NCBI GenBank assembly: GCA_934133005.1
Contig: CAKPAI010000004.1
Span: forward strand, 62,001 to 126,000
DNA length: 64,000 nucleotides
Origin: an uncultured Clostridia bacterium
GTDB lineage: Bacteria; Bacillota; Clostridia; TANB77; CAG-508
Reading direction: 5' to 3'
Part shown: piece after piece, positions 1 to 8,610 of the stretch
Position numbering within the stretch: position 1 is the first letter of the stretch
Layout: each line of letters opens with the position of its first letter
The notes under the pieces: model-generated
Database searches by the model: none
What the model was told of the DNA's origin: nothing
What the model saw: only the letters and a program-made list of their open reading frames with translations
Translations under genes and position numbers: made by a program

Positions 1-1
1 A

Positions 2-847
2 AATCATTTAAAATCTTGTGGAAACTGTAAAGAATATTATTTAAATCAAGAAAAAAAATTAAATAATGACGAAGATGAAATAATGATTAATCAATTTAAA
101 AAAATAAATAGACATATATTTATATTAAAAGCTAGTATAATATTTATATTAGTAGTGATAATAAGTATATTTATTATATTTTGCTTAAAAGTATATAAGA
201 CAAGAAAAATACTTAATGATGTATATAAGAAAGTTGAAGAAACAGAGCAAATAAATAATTACAAGTTAGAAGTTAAGACAATAGATAGAAATTTGAAAAC
301 GGGAGAGGTAAATGAATATAATAAGATATATTATTATAAAGATGGAAAATATAAAATAGAAGATGATGATAGTGTGAGATTTTATCAAGATAATAGTTGT
401 GAAAAAATATTAGTATACTATAAATTAAAACAAATTGAATATTATAATCAGGATTTTATTGAAATAACAAAAGGTAAACCTATTAGAATATTTAATGAAA
501 TTATAAATTATAGAGATATATCAAATAGTATTTATTGTGTTGGTATTTCGATTAGAGAAGAAAGATATAATGGAAGAGATTGTTATGTAATAAGAAACGG
601 AACTAATAAAGAATATAGAGATATATGTATAGATAAGGAAAAACTTATAACAGTAAGAGTTGTTAATGAGGACAGCAAAAATTTTTATAGGGAAGTAGAG
701 TACAATTTTGAAGAAAATACTGTAATAGATGAAGAGGTTGATAGTGAAATAATTAATTCCAGTGAATTTAACGAATATACTAAAAAGAATATAGAGAATA
801 ATTATACAAAAGAACTAGATTTATATTATAAATTATATAATAAATAA
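2..847 (+). CDS. Zinc-binding anti-sigma factor-like membrane protein (5' end missing)
   Basis: The reading frame is open from the first complete codon of the window, well before the first ATG at 83, so the true start lies upstream. The first residues read NHLKSCGNCKEYY, which contains the H-x3-C-x2-C zinc anti-sigma (ZAS) signature of RsiW/zf-HC2 proteins. A single membrane segment follows (about residues 45-65 from the window edge). The remaining roughly 200 residues are predicted to be extracytoplasmic and resemble the lipoprotein-sorting-like sensor domains that often follow such a segment. In this family the cytoplasmic zinc domain holds an ECF sigma factor, usually encoded just upstream, which here would be outside the window. 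The signature is seen in the sequence; the function is inferred from it. Without the upstream gene the partner cannot be named. Confidence 0.7.
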   Translation, partial: NHLKSCGNCKEYYLNQEKKLNNDEDEIMINQFKKINRHIFILKASIIFILVVIISIFIIFCLKVYKTRKILNDVYKKVEETEQINNYKLEVKTIDRNLKTGEVNEYNKIYYYKDGKYKIEDDDSVRFYQDNSCEKILVYYKLKQIEYYNQDFIEITKGKPIRIFNEIINYRDISNSIYCVGISIREERYNGRDCYVIRNGTNKEYRDICIDKEKLITVRVVNEDSKNFYREVEYNFEENTVIDEEVDSEIINSSEFNEYTKKNIENNYTKELDLYYKLYNK

Positions 848-912
848 TAGTCTAAAAATAAACCTTTCAAAATATAAATAGTACAAAATCTTTAATTGAA
901 ATGGAGAGAAAA

Positions 913-1659
913 ATGTATGATTTATTAAAAACTACTTTGATAGGTTTATTTTTTGGCACATTTGGAACAACATTAGGTGGTTTGATAGGTGTGTTTTTTA
1001 AAAGACCATCAAGTAAATTTTTAAGTTTTATTCTATCTTTTGCTGCGGGGTTAATGACTTCAATATTAAGTTTTGATTTAATTCCAGAAGCATTAAATAT
1101 ATCAAAAATACAAAACGTAATATTTGGAATTTTATTTGGTATTATTAGTATGTTTATATGCAATTATATTGTAGATAGAAAATTTGAAAAAGAAAGTAAT
1201 ATAAATAAAAATGATAAAGCAGACTTATTAAGAGCAGGGATAATAACAAGTATAGGATTAGCAATACATAATTTTCCGGAAGGTTTAGCAATTGGTTCTG
1301 GATTTGGAGCATCAATTACATTAGGATATTCGCTAGCTTTAGCTATTTGTATACATGACATACCAGAAGGAATTGCAATGGCTGTACCAATGAAAAATGG
1401 GGGAATGAAAGCAAGTAAGGTAATTTTCTACGTTATACTTTCAGGAGTAACAACAGGAATTGGAGCATTTGCTGGAAAGATAATTGGAGAAATATCAGAT
1501 AGTATTATTTCAGTATGTCTTTCTTTTGCGGCAGGAGCAATGCTATATATTGTGTCATGCGAGTTAATTCCAGAATCTAATCAAATGTATAAGGGAAAAT
1601 TTGGAACATTTGGAACTATATTAGGTTTTGTGTTGGGGCTAATTGCGGTAAGTTTGTGA
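913..1659 (+). CDS. ZIP-family divalent metal transporter
   Basis: A polytopic membrane protein of about 248 residues with roughly eight hydrophobic segments. It has the two ZIP-family metal-site motifs: a transmembrane HNFPEGLA segment (about residue 120) and HDIPEGIA (about residue 150). These histidines and glutamates line the metal path for zinc, iron or manganese uptake in known ZIP transporters. An in-frame ATG lies four codons upstream at 901. The ATG at 913 was preferred because GGAGAG stands just before it, while 901 has no ribosome site. The gene stands alone between the anti-sigma factor and a phosphatase. Substrate specificity cannot be read from sequence. Confidence 0.9.
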   Translation: MYDLLKTTLIGLFFGTFGTTLGGLIGVFFKRPSSKFLSFILSFAAGLMTSILSFDLIPEALNISKIQNVIFGILFGIISMFICNYIVDRKFEKESNINKNDKADLLRAGIITSIGLAIHNFPEGLAIGSGFGASITLGYSLALAICIHDIPEGIAMAVPMKNGGMKASKVIFYVILSGVTTGIGAFAGKIIGEISDSIISVCLSFAAGAMLYIVSCELIPESNQMYKGKFGTFGTILGFVLGLIAVSL

Positions 1660-1671
1660 AAAATTTATAGA

Positions 1672-1700
1672 TTGACTTTCAAAAATTAATGATATATTAT
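1672..1700 (+). promoter_or_regulatory. Sigma-A-type promoter for the YwlE-like phosphatase gene
   Basis: TTGACT at 1672-1677 is followed after 17 bp by TATTAT at 1695-1700. TATAAT at 1698-1703 is an alternative -10 with 20 bp spacing. Confidence 0.75.
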
Positions 1701-1731
1701 AATATAAACACAGAAAGGAATGAAGTCTAAT

Positions 1732-2202
1732 ATGGATAAAATAAAAAACATAATGTTTATATGTACAGGAAATACATGTAGAAGTGCAATGGCAGAAGGA
1801 CTAATGAAAAAAATGCTTGAAGATAGAAATATTACAGGAATAAATGTGTGTTCTGCAGGACTTCACGCATCAACAGGAGAATATTCAACAGATGAAGCAA
1901 TTAAAGTCATGAAAGAAGATTATGATGTAAATATATTAAACCATCAATCTGTTAATGTGAAAAATACAAATATTAAAGATATGGATTTAATACTATGTGC
2001 GACTCATGCTCACTTAACAACACTAGAATATATGTATCCAGAAATAAAGCATAAAATATTTACAATAAAAGAATTTGCATATGGTCCAGAAGTGGAAGAT
2101 AAAGATATAGAAGATCCATGGGGATACCCAATACCAGTATATAGAGAATGTGCAAAAGAGATATATGAATCACTAGAAAAAATAATTGAAAAAATTCAAT
2201 AG
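1732..2202 (+). CDS. Low-molecular-weight phosphatase, probably protein-arginine phosphatase (YwlE-like)
   Basis: A cytoplasmic enzyme of 156 residues, the usual length for the low-molecular-weight tyrosine phosphatase fold. The catalytic P-loop CTGNTCRS (C-x5-R-S) lies near the N-terminus and the general-acid loop EDPWGYP near residue 125. In the B. subtilis homologue YwlE the threonine in CTGNTCR favours phosphoarginine over phosphotyrosine, and that threonine is present here. Phosphoarginine marks proteins for ClpCP degradation, so the enzyme would counter McsB-type kinases. Start choice: ATG 1720 directly abuts AAAGGA, so the ATG at 1732, which begins the family-like MDKIKNIMFICTG, is more plausible although its spacing is long. 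The gene has its own promoter. Specificity is inferred from the P-loop residue only. Confidence 0.85.
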   Translation: MDKIKNIMFICTGNTCRSAMAEGLMKKMLEDRNITGINVCSAGLHASTGEYSTDEAIKVMKEDYDVNILNHQSVNVKNTNIKDMDLILCATHAHLTTLEYMYPEIKHKIFTIKEFAYGPEVEDKDIEDPWGYPIPVYRECAKEIYESLEKIIEKIQ

Positions 2203-2210
2203 ATAAAAAC

Positions 2211-2246
2211 AAATGTTTCTAAAGGCGTTGACTTTTAGAAACATTT
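2211..2246. repeat. 13-bp perfect inverted repeat around the pcrA -35 region
   Basis: The arms AAATGTTTCTAAA (2211-2223) and TTTAGAAACATTT (2234-2246) are perfect complements separated by 10 bp that contain TTGACT. It could act as a weak terminator for the upstream gene, but no good T-run follows. It could also be an operator over the pcrA promoter. Confidence 0.6.
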
Positions 2247-2256
2247 ATTATAATAT
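2228..2256 (+). promoter_or_regulatory. Probable promoter of pcrA
   Basis: TTGACT at 2228-2233 is followed by TATAAT at 2249-2254 (15 bp spacing) or TAATAT at 2251-2256 (17 bp). The -35 lies in the loop of the inverted repeat at 2211-2246. Confidence 0.5.
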
Positions 2257-2292
2257 ATGAAAAAATGAATTTAACAAAATGATAGGTGAAAA

Positions 2293-4617
2293 ATGAATAA
2301 AGAAGAATTAATAGAAGGATTAAATGATAAACAAAAGGAAGCTGTGCTTCAAATAGATGGACCATGCCTTGTAATTGCAGGAGCAGGAAGTGGAAAAACA
2401 AAAGTATTAACTCATAAAATTGCATATGATATAGCAAATGGAGTAAAACCATGGAATATACTAGCAATAACATTTACTAATAAAGCTGCAAATGAGATGA
2501 AGGAAAGAGTTGAAAAGCTAATTGGCGAAGCTGCAAATGATTTATGGATGGGAACATTCCATTCTATTTGTGTAAGAATTTTAAGAAAGTTTATTGATAG
2601 AATTGACTTTGGAACAGATTTTGTAATATTTGATAGTTCTGATCAAAAAACACTGGTAAAAGAATGTTTAAAAACATTAAAAATAGATGATAAAACTTTT
2701 TCTGATAGAAGTGTACTTGCTGAAATTAGTAATGCAAAAAATGAAATGTTAGAGCCAAAAGCTTACGGAGTGAAATATTCTGGAGATTACAGAAAAGAAA
2801 AAATAGCAGAAATATATGGCTTATACCAAAAAAGGTTAAAAGAAAATAATGCTATTGATTTTGATGATATAATAAATTTTACAATAAAAATTCTTTCGGA
2901 TAATCCAGATATATTAGAGTATTATACAGAAAAATTTAAGTATGTATTAGTTGATGAGTATCAGGATACAAATAAAGCACAATTTATGCTTGTGTCAATA
3001 CTTGCATCAAGATATGGAAATATTACTGCAGTAGGAGATAATGACCAAGGAATATACAGCTTTAGAGGAGCTGATATAAGCAATATATTAAACTTTGAAA
3101 AAGATTTTCCTGGAACTACGATTATCAAGTTAGAGCAAAATTATAGATGTACAGGAAATATTTTAAAAGCTGCAAATGCCGTAATTAAACACAATGAAAA
3201 TAAATATGAAAAGAAATTATGGACTCAAAATGAAGAAGGAGAACTTCCTTGTATTTATTCTGGAGATGACGAATATGATGAAGCAAGATATATAGTAGAG
3301 CAAATTAATCATCTAAAGAGAGAGGAGTTCTTTAAATATCAAGATTTTACAATTCTTTATAGAATGAATGCTCAATCAAGAGCTATAGAAGATATTTTAA
3401 TGAGAGAACAAATTCCTTACAAAGTAATTGGAGGATTAAAGTTCTATGAAAGAAAAGAAATAAAAGATACAATTGCTTATTTAAGATTAATTCATAATAC
3501 AGCAGATAATCTTTCTTTAAAGAGAATTATAAATGAACCAAAGCGTGGAATAGGCAAAACTAGTCTTGACAAAATACAAGATATTTCTGATAGAGAAGGA
3601 ATAGTAATGTATGAAATAATAAAAAATGCTCAAAATTATGATTTGTCAAGAGTTGCAACAAATGCGAAAGAATTTATTGAACAAATAGAAAGTTTAAGAG
3701 CTAAAAAAGATGAATTAAAAATATCTGATTTAATAAAACAAATGTTAAATGTTACAGGTTATACAAAAGCATTAGAACTTGAAAATACGATTGAAGCTCA
3801 AACTAGAATTGAAAACATAGAAGAATTTTTAACTGTTGCAATAGAGTTTGAAGAACAATCTGCTGATAATAGTTTGGCTGAATTTTTGGAAAGTATTACT
3901 TTATCAAGTGATATAGATGGAATGCAAGATCAAGATGATTCGGTTACACTTATGACACTTCATTCTGCAAAGGGACTAGAATTTCCAGTAGTATTCTTAG
4001 TTGGAATGGAGGAAGGACTATTCCCTGGTTATAGGTCTATGGGAGAACCTAAGGAACTAGAAGAAGAAAGAAGATTATTCTATGTAGGAATTACTAGAGC
4101 TAAAAGATATTTGTATTTAACCTGTGCTAAACATAGAACTATATTTGGTTCAACAAGCTATAACCAAGTATCAAGATTTGTAAAGGAAATTCCAGATGAA
4201 CTACTAGAAGGTTATGCAGAAGTTGTAAATGGTGGAAATAAACAAGAGGAAGAATTTAAAGATTTTGGATACAGATGGAGTTACGGAAAAGGTCAATCTG
4301 TTAAGACTTATAAAATGGATGACGATGATAAACAAGCAACAAACAAAGTTGTTGCAGCAGCACAAAGCGGAGGTTCAAATGGATTTGCATTTAGAACAGC
4401 CGAAAATTTCTTAAATTCATTAAAAAATAAAAACACAAGTGATGTAGATTTATCAAAATATCAAGTAGGACAAAGAGTTTATCATAAAAAATTTGGTGAA
4501 GGAACTATCATGAAACTAGAAGAAGAAGGAAATGATATAAAAGTTGATTTAAATTTTGATAAAGTAGGACATAAAAGATTGATGGCAAAATTTGCTGGAT
4601 TAGAAATATTAAATTAA
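2293..4617 (+). CDS. pcrA: ATP-dependent DNA helicase PcrA/UvrD
   Basis: A full-length superfamily 1A helicase of 774 residues. Walker A GAGSGKT lies near residue 32, motif II DEYQDT near 221, motif III GDNDQGIYSFRGA near 250, and the late motifs TLHSAKGLEFP and VGITRAK near 555-610. The last 60 residues form the Tudor-like module (KFGEGTIMKLEEEG) that binds RNA polymerase in PcrA. It unwinds DNA 3' to 5' in nucleotide-excision repair, rolling-circle replication and removal of RecA and stalled polymerase. The start has AGGTG upstream. The gene has its own promoter and ends in a strong terminator, so it appears monocistronic. Confidence 0.97.
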   Translation: MNKEELIEGLNDKQKEAVLQIDGPCLVIAGAGSGKTKVLTHKIAYDIANGVKPWNILAITFTNKAANEMKERVEKLIGEAANDLWMGTFHSICVRILRKFIDRIDFGTDFVIFDSSDQKTLVKECLKTLKIDDKTFSDRSVLAEISNAKNEMLEPKAYGVKYSGDYRKEKIAEIYGLYQKRLKENNAIDFDDIINFTIKILSDNPDILEYYTEKFKYVLVDEYQDTNKAQFMLVSILASRYGNITAVGDNDQGIYSFRGADISNILNFEKDFPGTTIIKLEQNYRCTGNILKAANAVIKHNENKYEKKLWTQNEEGELPCIYSGDDEYDEARYIVEQINHLKREEFFKYQDFTILYRMNAQSRAIEDILMREQIPYKVIGGLKFYERKEIKDTIAYLRLIHNTADNLSLKRIINEPKRGIGKTSLDKIQDISDREGIVMYEIIKNAQNYDLSRVATNAKEFIEQIESLRAKKDELKISDLIKQMLNVTGYTKALELENTIEAQTRIENIEEFLTVAIEFEEQSADNSLAEFLESITLSSDIDGMQDQDDSVTLMTLHSAKGLEFPVVFLVGMEEGLFPGYRSMGEPKELEEERRLFYVGITRAKRYLYLTCAKHRTIFGSTSYNQVSRFVKEIPDELLEGYAEVVNGGNKQEEEFKDFGYRWSYGKGQSVKTYKMDDDDKQATNKVVAAAQSGGSNGFAFRTAENFLNSLKNKNTSDVDLSKYQVGQRVYHKKFGEGTIMKLEEEGNDIKVDLNFDKVGHKRLMAKFAGLEILN

Positions 4618-4623
4618 CAAAAG

Positions 4624-4657
4624 GCAAGACATGAAAAAATGTCTTGCTTTTTGTTTT
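4624..4657 (+). terminator. Intrinsic terminator after pcrA
   Basis: Stem GCAAGACAT (4624-4632) and ATGTCTTGC (4639-4647), 6-nt loop, then a T-rich tract. Confidence 0.9.
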
Positions 4658-4685
4658 GAATAAAAATAAAAACAATTGGTATAAT
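4656..4685 (+). promoter_or_regulatory. Promoter of the small coat-protein pair
   Basis: TTGAAT at 4656-4661 and TATAAT at 4680-4685, 18 bp apart. It begins inside the T-tract of the pcrA terminator. A sporulation sigma factor could also read this region; I did not recognise its consensus. Confidence 0.55.
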
Positions 4686-4719
4686 AATTAAAAAGTTTTA
4701 GGAGGTAAAAAATATACAA

Positions 4720-4908
4720 ATGGCAAATTTTAGTCAAAAAGAATTACAAGACTTAAAGGAAATTATAATACTTCAAGAAACTTCATATCAGAAGTTAAAT
4801 GCATATTCTGCTCAAGCAGTTGATCCGCAAATAAAACAAATATTTACAAAATATGCACAAGATAGCTTAAATACAAAACAAAAATTACTTACTTTTTTAA
4901 ATAACTGA
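4720..4908 (+). CDS. Small spore coat protein-like protein (CotF-type companion)
   Basis: 62 residues, mostly helical and rich in Gln and Lys (SQKELQDLKEIIILQETSYQ). It looks like one half of the ferritin-like CotF fold, and short clostridial proteins of this type are annotated as spore coat proteins. It is followed after 17 bp by a CotF-like gene, and the two probably form an operon. Start: the ATG at 4720 is 13 nt from a perfect AGGAGGT (4700-4706), which is long. An in-frame ATA at 4714 lies at 7 nt. I kept the ATG. Coat location is inferred from family resemblance. Confidence 0.65.
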   Translation: MANFSQKELQDLKEIIILQETSYQKLNAYSAQAVDPQIKQIFTKYAQDSLNTKQKLLTFLNN

Positions 4909-4925
4909 TAAGGAGTGTGAGAATA

Positions 4926-5168
4926 ATGGATGAAAAGACAATGGTAAATGATGTTTTAGATTCATGTAAGTTAAGTCTTAATCTATATGAAAATGCAATA
5001 GTAAATATAAAAGATATGTCGCTAAGACAAACAATTCAGCAGATAAGAAATAATGAAGAAAGTTTTCAGTATGAAATGTTTAAAATAGCACAAGTGAAAG
5101 GATACTATATTCCTACGGGTGAGGCAACTGTAGAGGAAATAAATGAATTAAAAAAAGAATTACAATAA
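4926..5168 (+). CDS. CotF-family spore coat protein
   Basis: 80 residues, helical, with the C-terminal pattern of CotF proteins: EKTMVNDVLDSCKLSLNLY at the N-terminus and an aromatic GYYIPT stretch near the end. These proteins are found in the spore coat or on clostridial spores. A GTG at 4917 is only 1 nt from AAGGAG, so the ATG at 4926 (10 nt spacing) is the better start. It lies directly downstream of a short relative and upstream of an M23 peptidase, in keeping with a sporulation-related cluster. Function is inferred from the family. Confidence 0.75.
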   Translation: MDEKTMVNDVLDSCKLSLNLYENAIVNIKDMSLRQTIQQIRNNEESFQYEMFKIAQVKGYYIPTGEATVEEINELKKELQ

Positions 5169-5199
5169 AATGTAAAGACCAATAATTTCTATATATTAC

Positions 5200-5228
5200 T
5201 TGATAAATTTGTAATAGTATTGTAAAAT
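5200..5228 (+). promoter_or_regulatory. Promoter of the M23 peptidase gene
   Basis: TTGATA at 5200-5205 and TAAAAT at 5223-5228 with 17 bp spacing, just upstream of the ribosome site at 5251. Confidence 0.6.
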
Positions 5229-5255
5229 ATCATTGATAAATTGAAATGATAGGAG

Positions 5256-6257
5256 TTGTTGGATATAAATATTTTTAAAAGAAGCATGACACACATGCGA
5301 AGAATTGTAAGAATATCTTCACTAATAATAATTGCACTAGCAATTATTTGTGGAATAACAATCTATTTTTTTAAACCGACATATAGTGTAAGCTTAAATG
5401 GCGAATTTTTGGGATATACTCAAAATAAAAGTGAACTACAGTCAAGAATAAATGAGGCTTTGCAAAAAGGAAATGGTGGTACACTTGCTTTTGTACAAAT
5501 AGATAATATGCCAGAATACAGTTTATGTATGCTAAAACGTAATGTTGAGACAAATGATGATGAAATATATGATAAAATTGTCAGCCAAGGTACTAATTAT
5601 TATAGATATTTTGCTGTATTAGAGGGTGAAGAAGAAAAATATTATATTTCAAATTTTGATGATGCAGAAAGCATAATAGATACTCTAAAAGAAAAAGAAA
5701 GCACAAATGCAGATGATATTAGTGTAGTAGAAACATATAGCACTAGTGAACCAGAATATTCAGATGCAGATACATGTGTAGAGGAGTTATATAAAGCTAA
5801 ACCAGTTGTAAAAAAATATAGTACAAGCAGTGGTGTAGGTGCTACTGGAATGAATAATTCTGGAAATGTTGTATCCTTAGGAATAAATTTAATAAGACCG
5901 ATATCAGGAGGAACTCTAACATCAAGATTTGGATGGCGTAGTAGAGATAATCACAAAGGAATTGACATTGGAGCAAGTTATGGTACGAACATATACGCGG
6001 CAGCAGCTGGAGTAGTAGAGATTTCTGAATATGGCTATAATGGTGGATATGGAAATTATGTAATTCTAGGACATGGAAATGGAGTAGAAACAGTTTATGG
6101 ACATTGTAGTTCTTTATGTGTATCACAAGGAGAATATGTTGAACAGGGGCAACTTATTGCAAAGGTTGGTTCAACAGGACTATCAACTGGAAACCATTTA
6201 CATTTAGAAGTAAGAGTAAATGGAATTGCACAAGATCCTCAAAACTATGTATACTAA
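5256..6257 (+). CDS. Membrane-anchored M23 (LytM) endopeptidase, SpoIIQ-like
   Basis: Up to 333 residues. One membrane segment near residues 20-38 is followed by an extracytoplasmic region of about 150 residues starting with a YSVSLNGEFLGYTQ motif. The C-terminal M23 domain (about residues 220-330) begins TSRFGWRS and keeps the full zinc and catalytic set: HKGIDIG near 232 and HLHLEVR near 314. It should cleave peptide cross-bridges in peptidoglycan. SpoIIQ has this layout, and clostridial SpoIIQ keeps the zinc site that B. subtilis lost; the coat genes next door support a sporulation role, but a vegetative hydrolase is also possible. Start is uncertain: AGGAG (5251-5255) runs into TTG 5256 and TTG 5259, and the first ATG (5286) has no ribosome site. 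Confidence 0.85.
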   Translation: MLDINIFKRSMTHMRRIVRISSLIIIALAIICGITIYFFKPTYSVSLNGEFLGYTQNKSELQSRINEALQKGNGGTLAFVQIDNMPEYSLCMLKRNVETNDDEIYDKIVSQGTNYYRYFAVLEGEEEKYYISNFDDAESIIDTLKEKESTNADDISVVETYSTSEPEYSDADTCVEELYKAKPVVKKYSTSSGVGATGMNNSGNVVSLGINLIRPISGGTLTSRFGWRSRDNHKGIDIGASYGTNIYAAAAGVVEISEYGYNGGYGNYVILGHGNGVETVYGHCSSLCVSQGEYVEQGQLIAKVGSTGLSTGNHLHLEVRVNGIAQDPQNYVY

Positions 6258-6264
6258 AAAAATA

Positions 6265-6308
6265 AACCTAAATTTTACTTTTTAAAAGTAAAGTTTAGGT
6301 TATTTTTT
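6265..6308. terminator. Bidirectional terminator between the M23 gene and mecA
   Basis: Stem AACCTAAA-TTTACTTTT (6265-6282) with AAAAGTAAA-TTTAGGTT (6284-6301), with T-runs on both strands. It serves converging genes. Confidence 0.85.
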
Positions 6309-6933
6309 AATCTTTTATAAAGTATTTTTCACAAGTTTTAATTGCATTAGATTTTATAACAACTGTTCCAGATTCAGCGATTTTTTGAGCAAGGCCGATT
6401 ACAGGAGTTACATATTTGCCGAATTCTGTAATAGAAGAATATATAATTTTGGTATGAGAATATTTTGAGTTAATATTATTTAGTATTAGGTAATAAGAAT
6501 TATTTAAGCTGTATAGAGAAGATTTTTTTGCAAATTTATTAAAGTTTGGGAGGTTACTTGAATGAATGAAATCTACAAAACTGCAAAAGTCTTCAAAGTT
6601 TGAAAAATTATATATTAAAGTTGTATAATCCATGTTAGGAATATCTTGTTTTTTGGAAACCTTTACTTTTTTTCTTGAAGCAGGGGTATCTTTAATTCTT
6701 GTTATAGTAAATATAAATGTTCCTGTTTCAGTAGCAATAGTTTCTACTTTTAATTTATAATTATCAGTTGAAAAACCATAATCTCTTTCAGCTTTATCTA
6801 GAACAGAAAGAAAAAGAGACTGAGTTTCTTCCGAATTAGACATAAAAGAATGCATATCTATATCATTTGCTTCTAAATCTGCTTTACTTAGAGTTACTTT
6901 AATTTTATCATTATTAACTTTTTCAAACTTCAT
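6307..6933 (-). CDS. mecA: Adaptor protein MecA
   Basis: 208 residues, close to the usual length of MecA. It starts MKFEKVNNDKIKVTLSKADL, the family's conserved N-terminal substrate-binding segment. A charged linker (KKVKVSKKQ) leads into a C-terminal domain (DYTTLIYNFSNFEDFCSF) that docks on ClpC. In B. subtilis MecA delivers ComK to ClpCP and also restrains Spo0A, so it links to the comEC and sporulation genes elsewhere in this window. The start has a clear GGAGG. It reads opposite to its neighbours and shares a terminator with the M23 gene. Confidence 0.9.
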   Translation of the reverse strand: MKFEKVNNDKIKVTLSKADLEANDIDMHSFMSNSEETQSLFLSVLDKAERDYGFSTDNYKLKVETIATETGTFIFTITRIKDTPASRKKVKVSKKQDIPNMDYTTLIYNFSNFEDFCSFVDFIHSSNLPNFNKFAKKSSLYSLNNSYYLILNNINSKYSHTKIIYSSITEFGKYVTPVIGLAQKIAESGTVVIKSNAIKTCEKYFIKD

Positions 6934-7118
6934 ATTGTAAAACCTCCGAACATCTATTAAATATAAAAGTAAGAATCACTTTAAATAAATTATACTACTA
7001 AATTTAAGTTAAATAAAGAGACAATAAATGGAAATCTAACTTCTATATATTATATTAAATTTTTCTTAAAATGTAATAATAAATATACCATAAAAATACT
7101 GAAAAATAAAGCGAAATT

Positions 7119-7125
7119 TGTCGAA
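7119..7125 (+). promoter_or_regulatory. Candidate Spo0A box in the mecA/mreB-operon intergenic region
   Basis: TGTCGAA, the core of the Spo0A binding site, 45 bp upstream of the -35 of the shape operon. The 324-bp gap 6934-7257 is otherwise AT-rich with only this site and the promoter at 7170. A 7-mer can occur by chance. Confidence 0.35.
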
Positions 7126-7169
7126 AAGAAAAAATATATTGGCCTTTTAAATATAATTTTAATTTGCTA

Positions 7170-7198
7170 TTGAAAAAAAAGCTAATTCAATATATAAT
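7170..7198 (+). promoter_or_regulatory. Promoter of the DUF4321-mreBCD-mrdA operon
   Basis: TTGAAA at 7170-7175 and TATAAT at 7193-7198, 17 bp apart. Confidence 0.75.
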
Positions 7199-7257
7199 AC
7201 AAGCGATAGTGAGCAAAAATAATAAGATAAAAATAGATAAAATAAACGGAGGAAAAA

Positions 7258-7512
7258 ATGAAGAGTAAGAGTTCTTGGATATGTATATTATTTATATTAG
7301 CTGGTTTAGTTATAGGCAGTTTAATAGGTAGTTTAGCGTCTAGTGTTGACTTTCTATGGTGGTTATCATTTGGACAAGAGTTTGGACTATCAGAGCCTTT
7401 AATATTAGATTTACAAGTTGTAAAACTAACATTTGCAGTAACTTTTAAAATAAATATAGCGAGTATAATTGGTGTAATTATATCAATGTTTATATATAGA
7501 AAAGCATTATAA
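7258..7512 (+). CDS. DUF4321 family membrane protein
   Basis: 84 residues with two membrane segments (about 8-30 and 62-80) separated by a short loop with the pattern SFGQEFGLSEPLILDLQVV. This matches DUF4321 proteins, which are encoded just before mreB in many Clostridia. The ribosome site GGAGG precedes the ATG. It is the first gene of the cell-shape operon, 50 bp before mreB. The molecular role is unknown; the conserved position suggests a link to the elongasome. Confidence 0.8.
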   Translation: MKSKSSWICILFILAGLVIGSLIGSLASSVDFLWWLSFGQEFGLSEPLILDLQVVKLTFAVTFKINIASIIGVIISMFIYRKAL

Positions 7513-7562
7513 CAAGGGCCCAAGCTCACGATTTGCAGAAAAATGGAAAGGATGAGTAGAAA

Positions 7563-8591
7563 ATGAGCCTATTTTCGTTAGTTTCAAAAGACCTAGGGAT
7601 GGACTTAGGAACATCTAATATTTTAATAACAATTAAAGGTAAAGGAATAGTTCTAAATGAACCATCTGTTGTTGCAATTGATAGAAGAAAAGGAGAAATT
7701 GTTGCAACAGGACATGAAGCAAAAGAGATGCTTGGGAGGACACCTGAGCAAATAAATGCAGTAAAACCAATGAAAGATGGCGTAATTGCAGATTTAACAG
7801 CAACTAGTTTGCTAGTTAAAAATATAATGGCAAAAGTTTGTAAAAGATATAACTGTGGAAGACCAAGAGTTGTTGTAGGAGTACCATCAGGAATTACAGA
7901 AGTCGAAGAACGAGCTGTTCAAGAAGCCGTAGCAAGTGCAGGTGCTAGAGAAGTTTATTTAATAGAAGAGCCTATGGCTGCTGCCATTGGAGCTGGATTA
8001 GATGTAGCGGAACCAACTGGTAATATGGTAATAGATATAGGTGGAGGAACAACAGAAATTGCAGTAATTTCACTTGGTGGAATTGTTGTTAGTGATTCAA
8101 TAAAAGTAGCTGGAGATGAACTAGATCAAGAAGTAATAGCATACGTAAAAAATAATCTAAATTTAGCAATTGGAGCAACGATTGCAGAGCAAGTAAAAAT
8201 TGAACTAGGATGCGCAACAAAACCAGTAGAAGATAGGACTATGGAAATAAGTGGAAGAGACTTAACAACAGGACTTCCAGATAACAGAATAATATCCTCA
8301 AAAGAAGTATGTGAAGCTATGGCTCCATCAATGGAAAAGATTGTAGATTTAGTAAAATCAACTTTAGAAAAAACACCACCAGAACTTGTTTCAGATATAG
8401 TTGAAAGAGGTATAACAATAACAGGTGGAGGAGCACTTATCAAGAATTTAGATGTGCTAATTTCACAAAGAATAGAAGTACCAGTGTATGTTGCAGAAAG
8501 ACCTCTAGAATGTGTTGTAAATGGAACGAGTAAAACAATACAAGAGATAGATAAATTACGAACAGTTTTAATAAATGCAAAAAAGAGATAA
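7563..8591 (+). CDS. mreB: Rod shape-determining protein MreB
   Basis: 342 residues, the normal length for the bacterial actin MreB. It begins LGMDLGTSNILI (phosphate 1), has VIDIGGGTTEIAVISLGG (phosphate 2, about residues 158-175) and ITGGGALIKNLDVLI (adenosine motif, about 285). It polymerises at the membrane and directs PBP2-RodA during lateral wall growth. AAAGGATGAG precedes the ATG. It lies in the order DUF4321-mreB-mreC-mreD-mrdA. Mbl-type paralogues cannot be told apart from sequence alone, but the mreCD context supports MreB. Confidence 0.97.
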   Translation: MSLFSLVSKDLGMDLGTSNILITIKGKGIVLNEPSVVAIDRRKGEIVATGHEAKEMLGRTPEQINAVKPMKDGVIADLTATSLLVKNIMAKVCKRYNCGRPRVVVGVPSGITEVEERAVQEAVASAGAREVYLIEEPMAAAIGAGLDVAEPTGNMVIDIGGGTTEIAVISLGGIVVSDSIKVAGDELDQEVIAYVKNNLNLAIGATIAEQVKIELGCATKPVEDRTMEISGRDLTTGLPDNRIISSKEVCEAMAPSMEKIVDLVKSTLEKTPPELVSDIVERGITITGGGALIKNLDVLISQRIEVPVYVAERPLECVVNGTSKTIQEIDKLRTVLINAKKR

Positions 8592-8610
8592 ATATTTTTA
8601 GGAGAATCTA

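Noticed and set aside
4229..4414. A 61-codon frame inside pcrA
   Set aside because: Fully inside the helicase gene in another frame, no ribosome site.
7182..7529. A 115-codon antisense frame over the DUF4321 gene
   Set aside because: It is the complement of a well-supported gene with a clear ribosome site and promoter.
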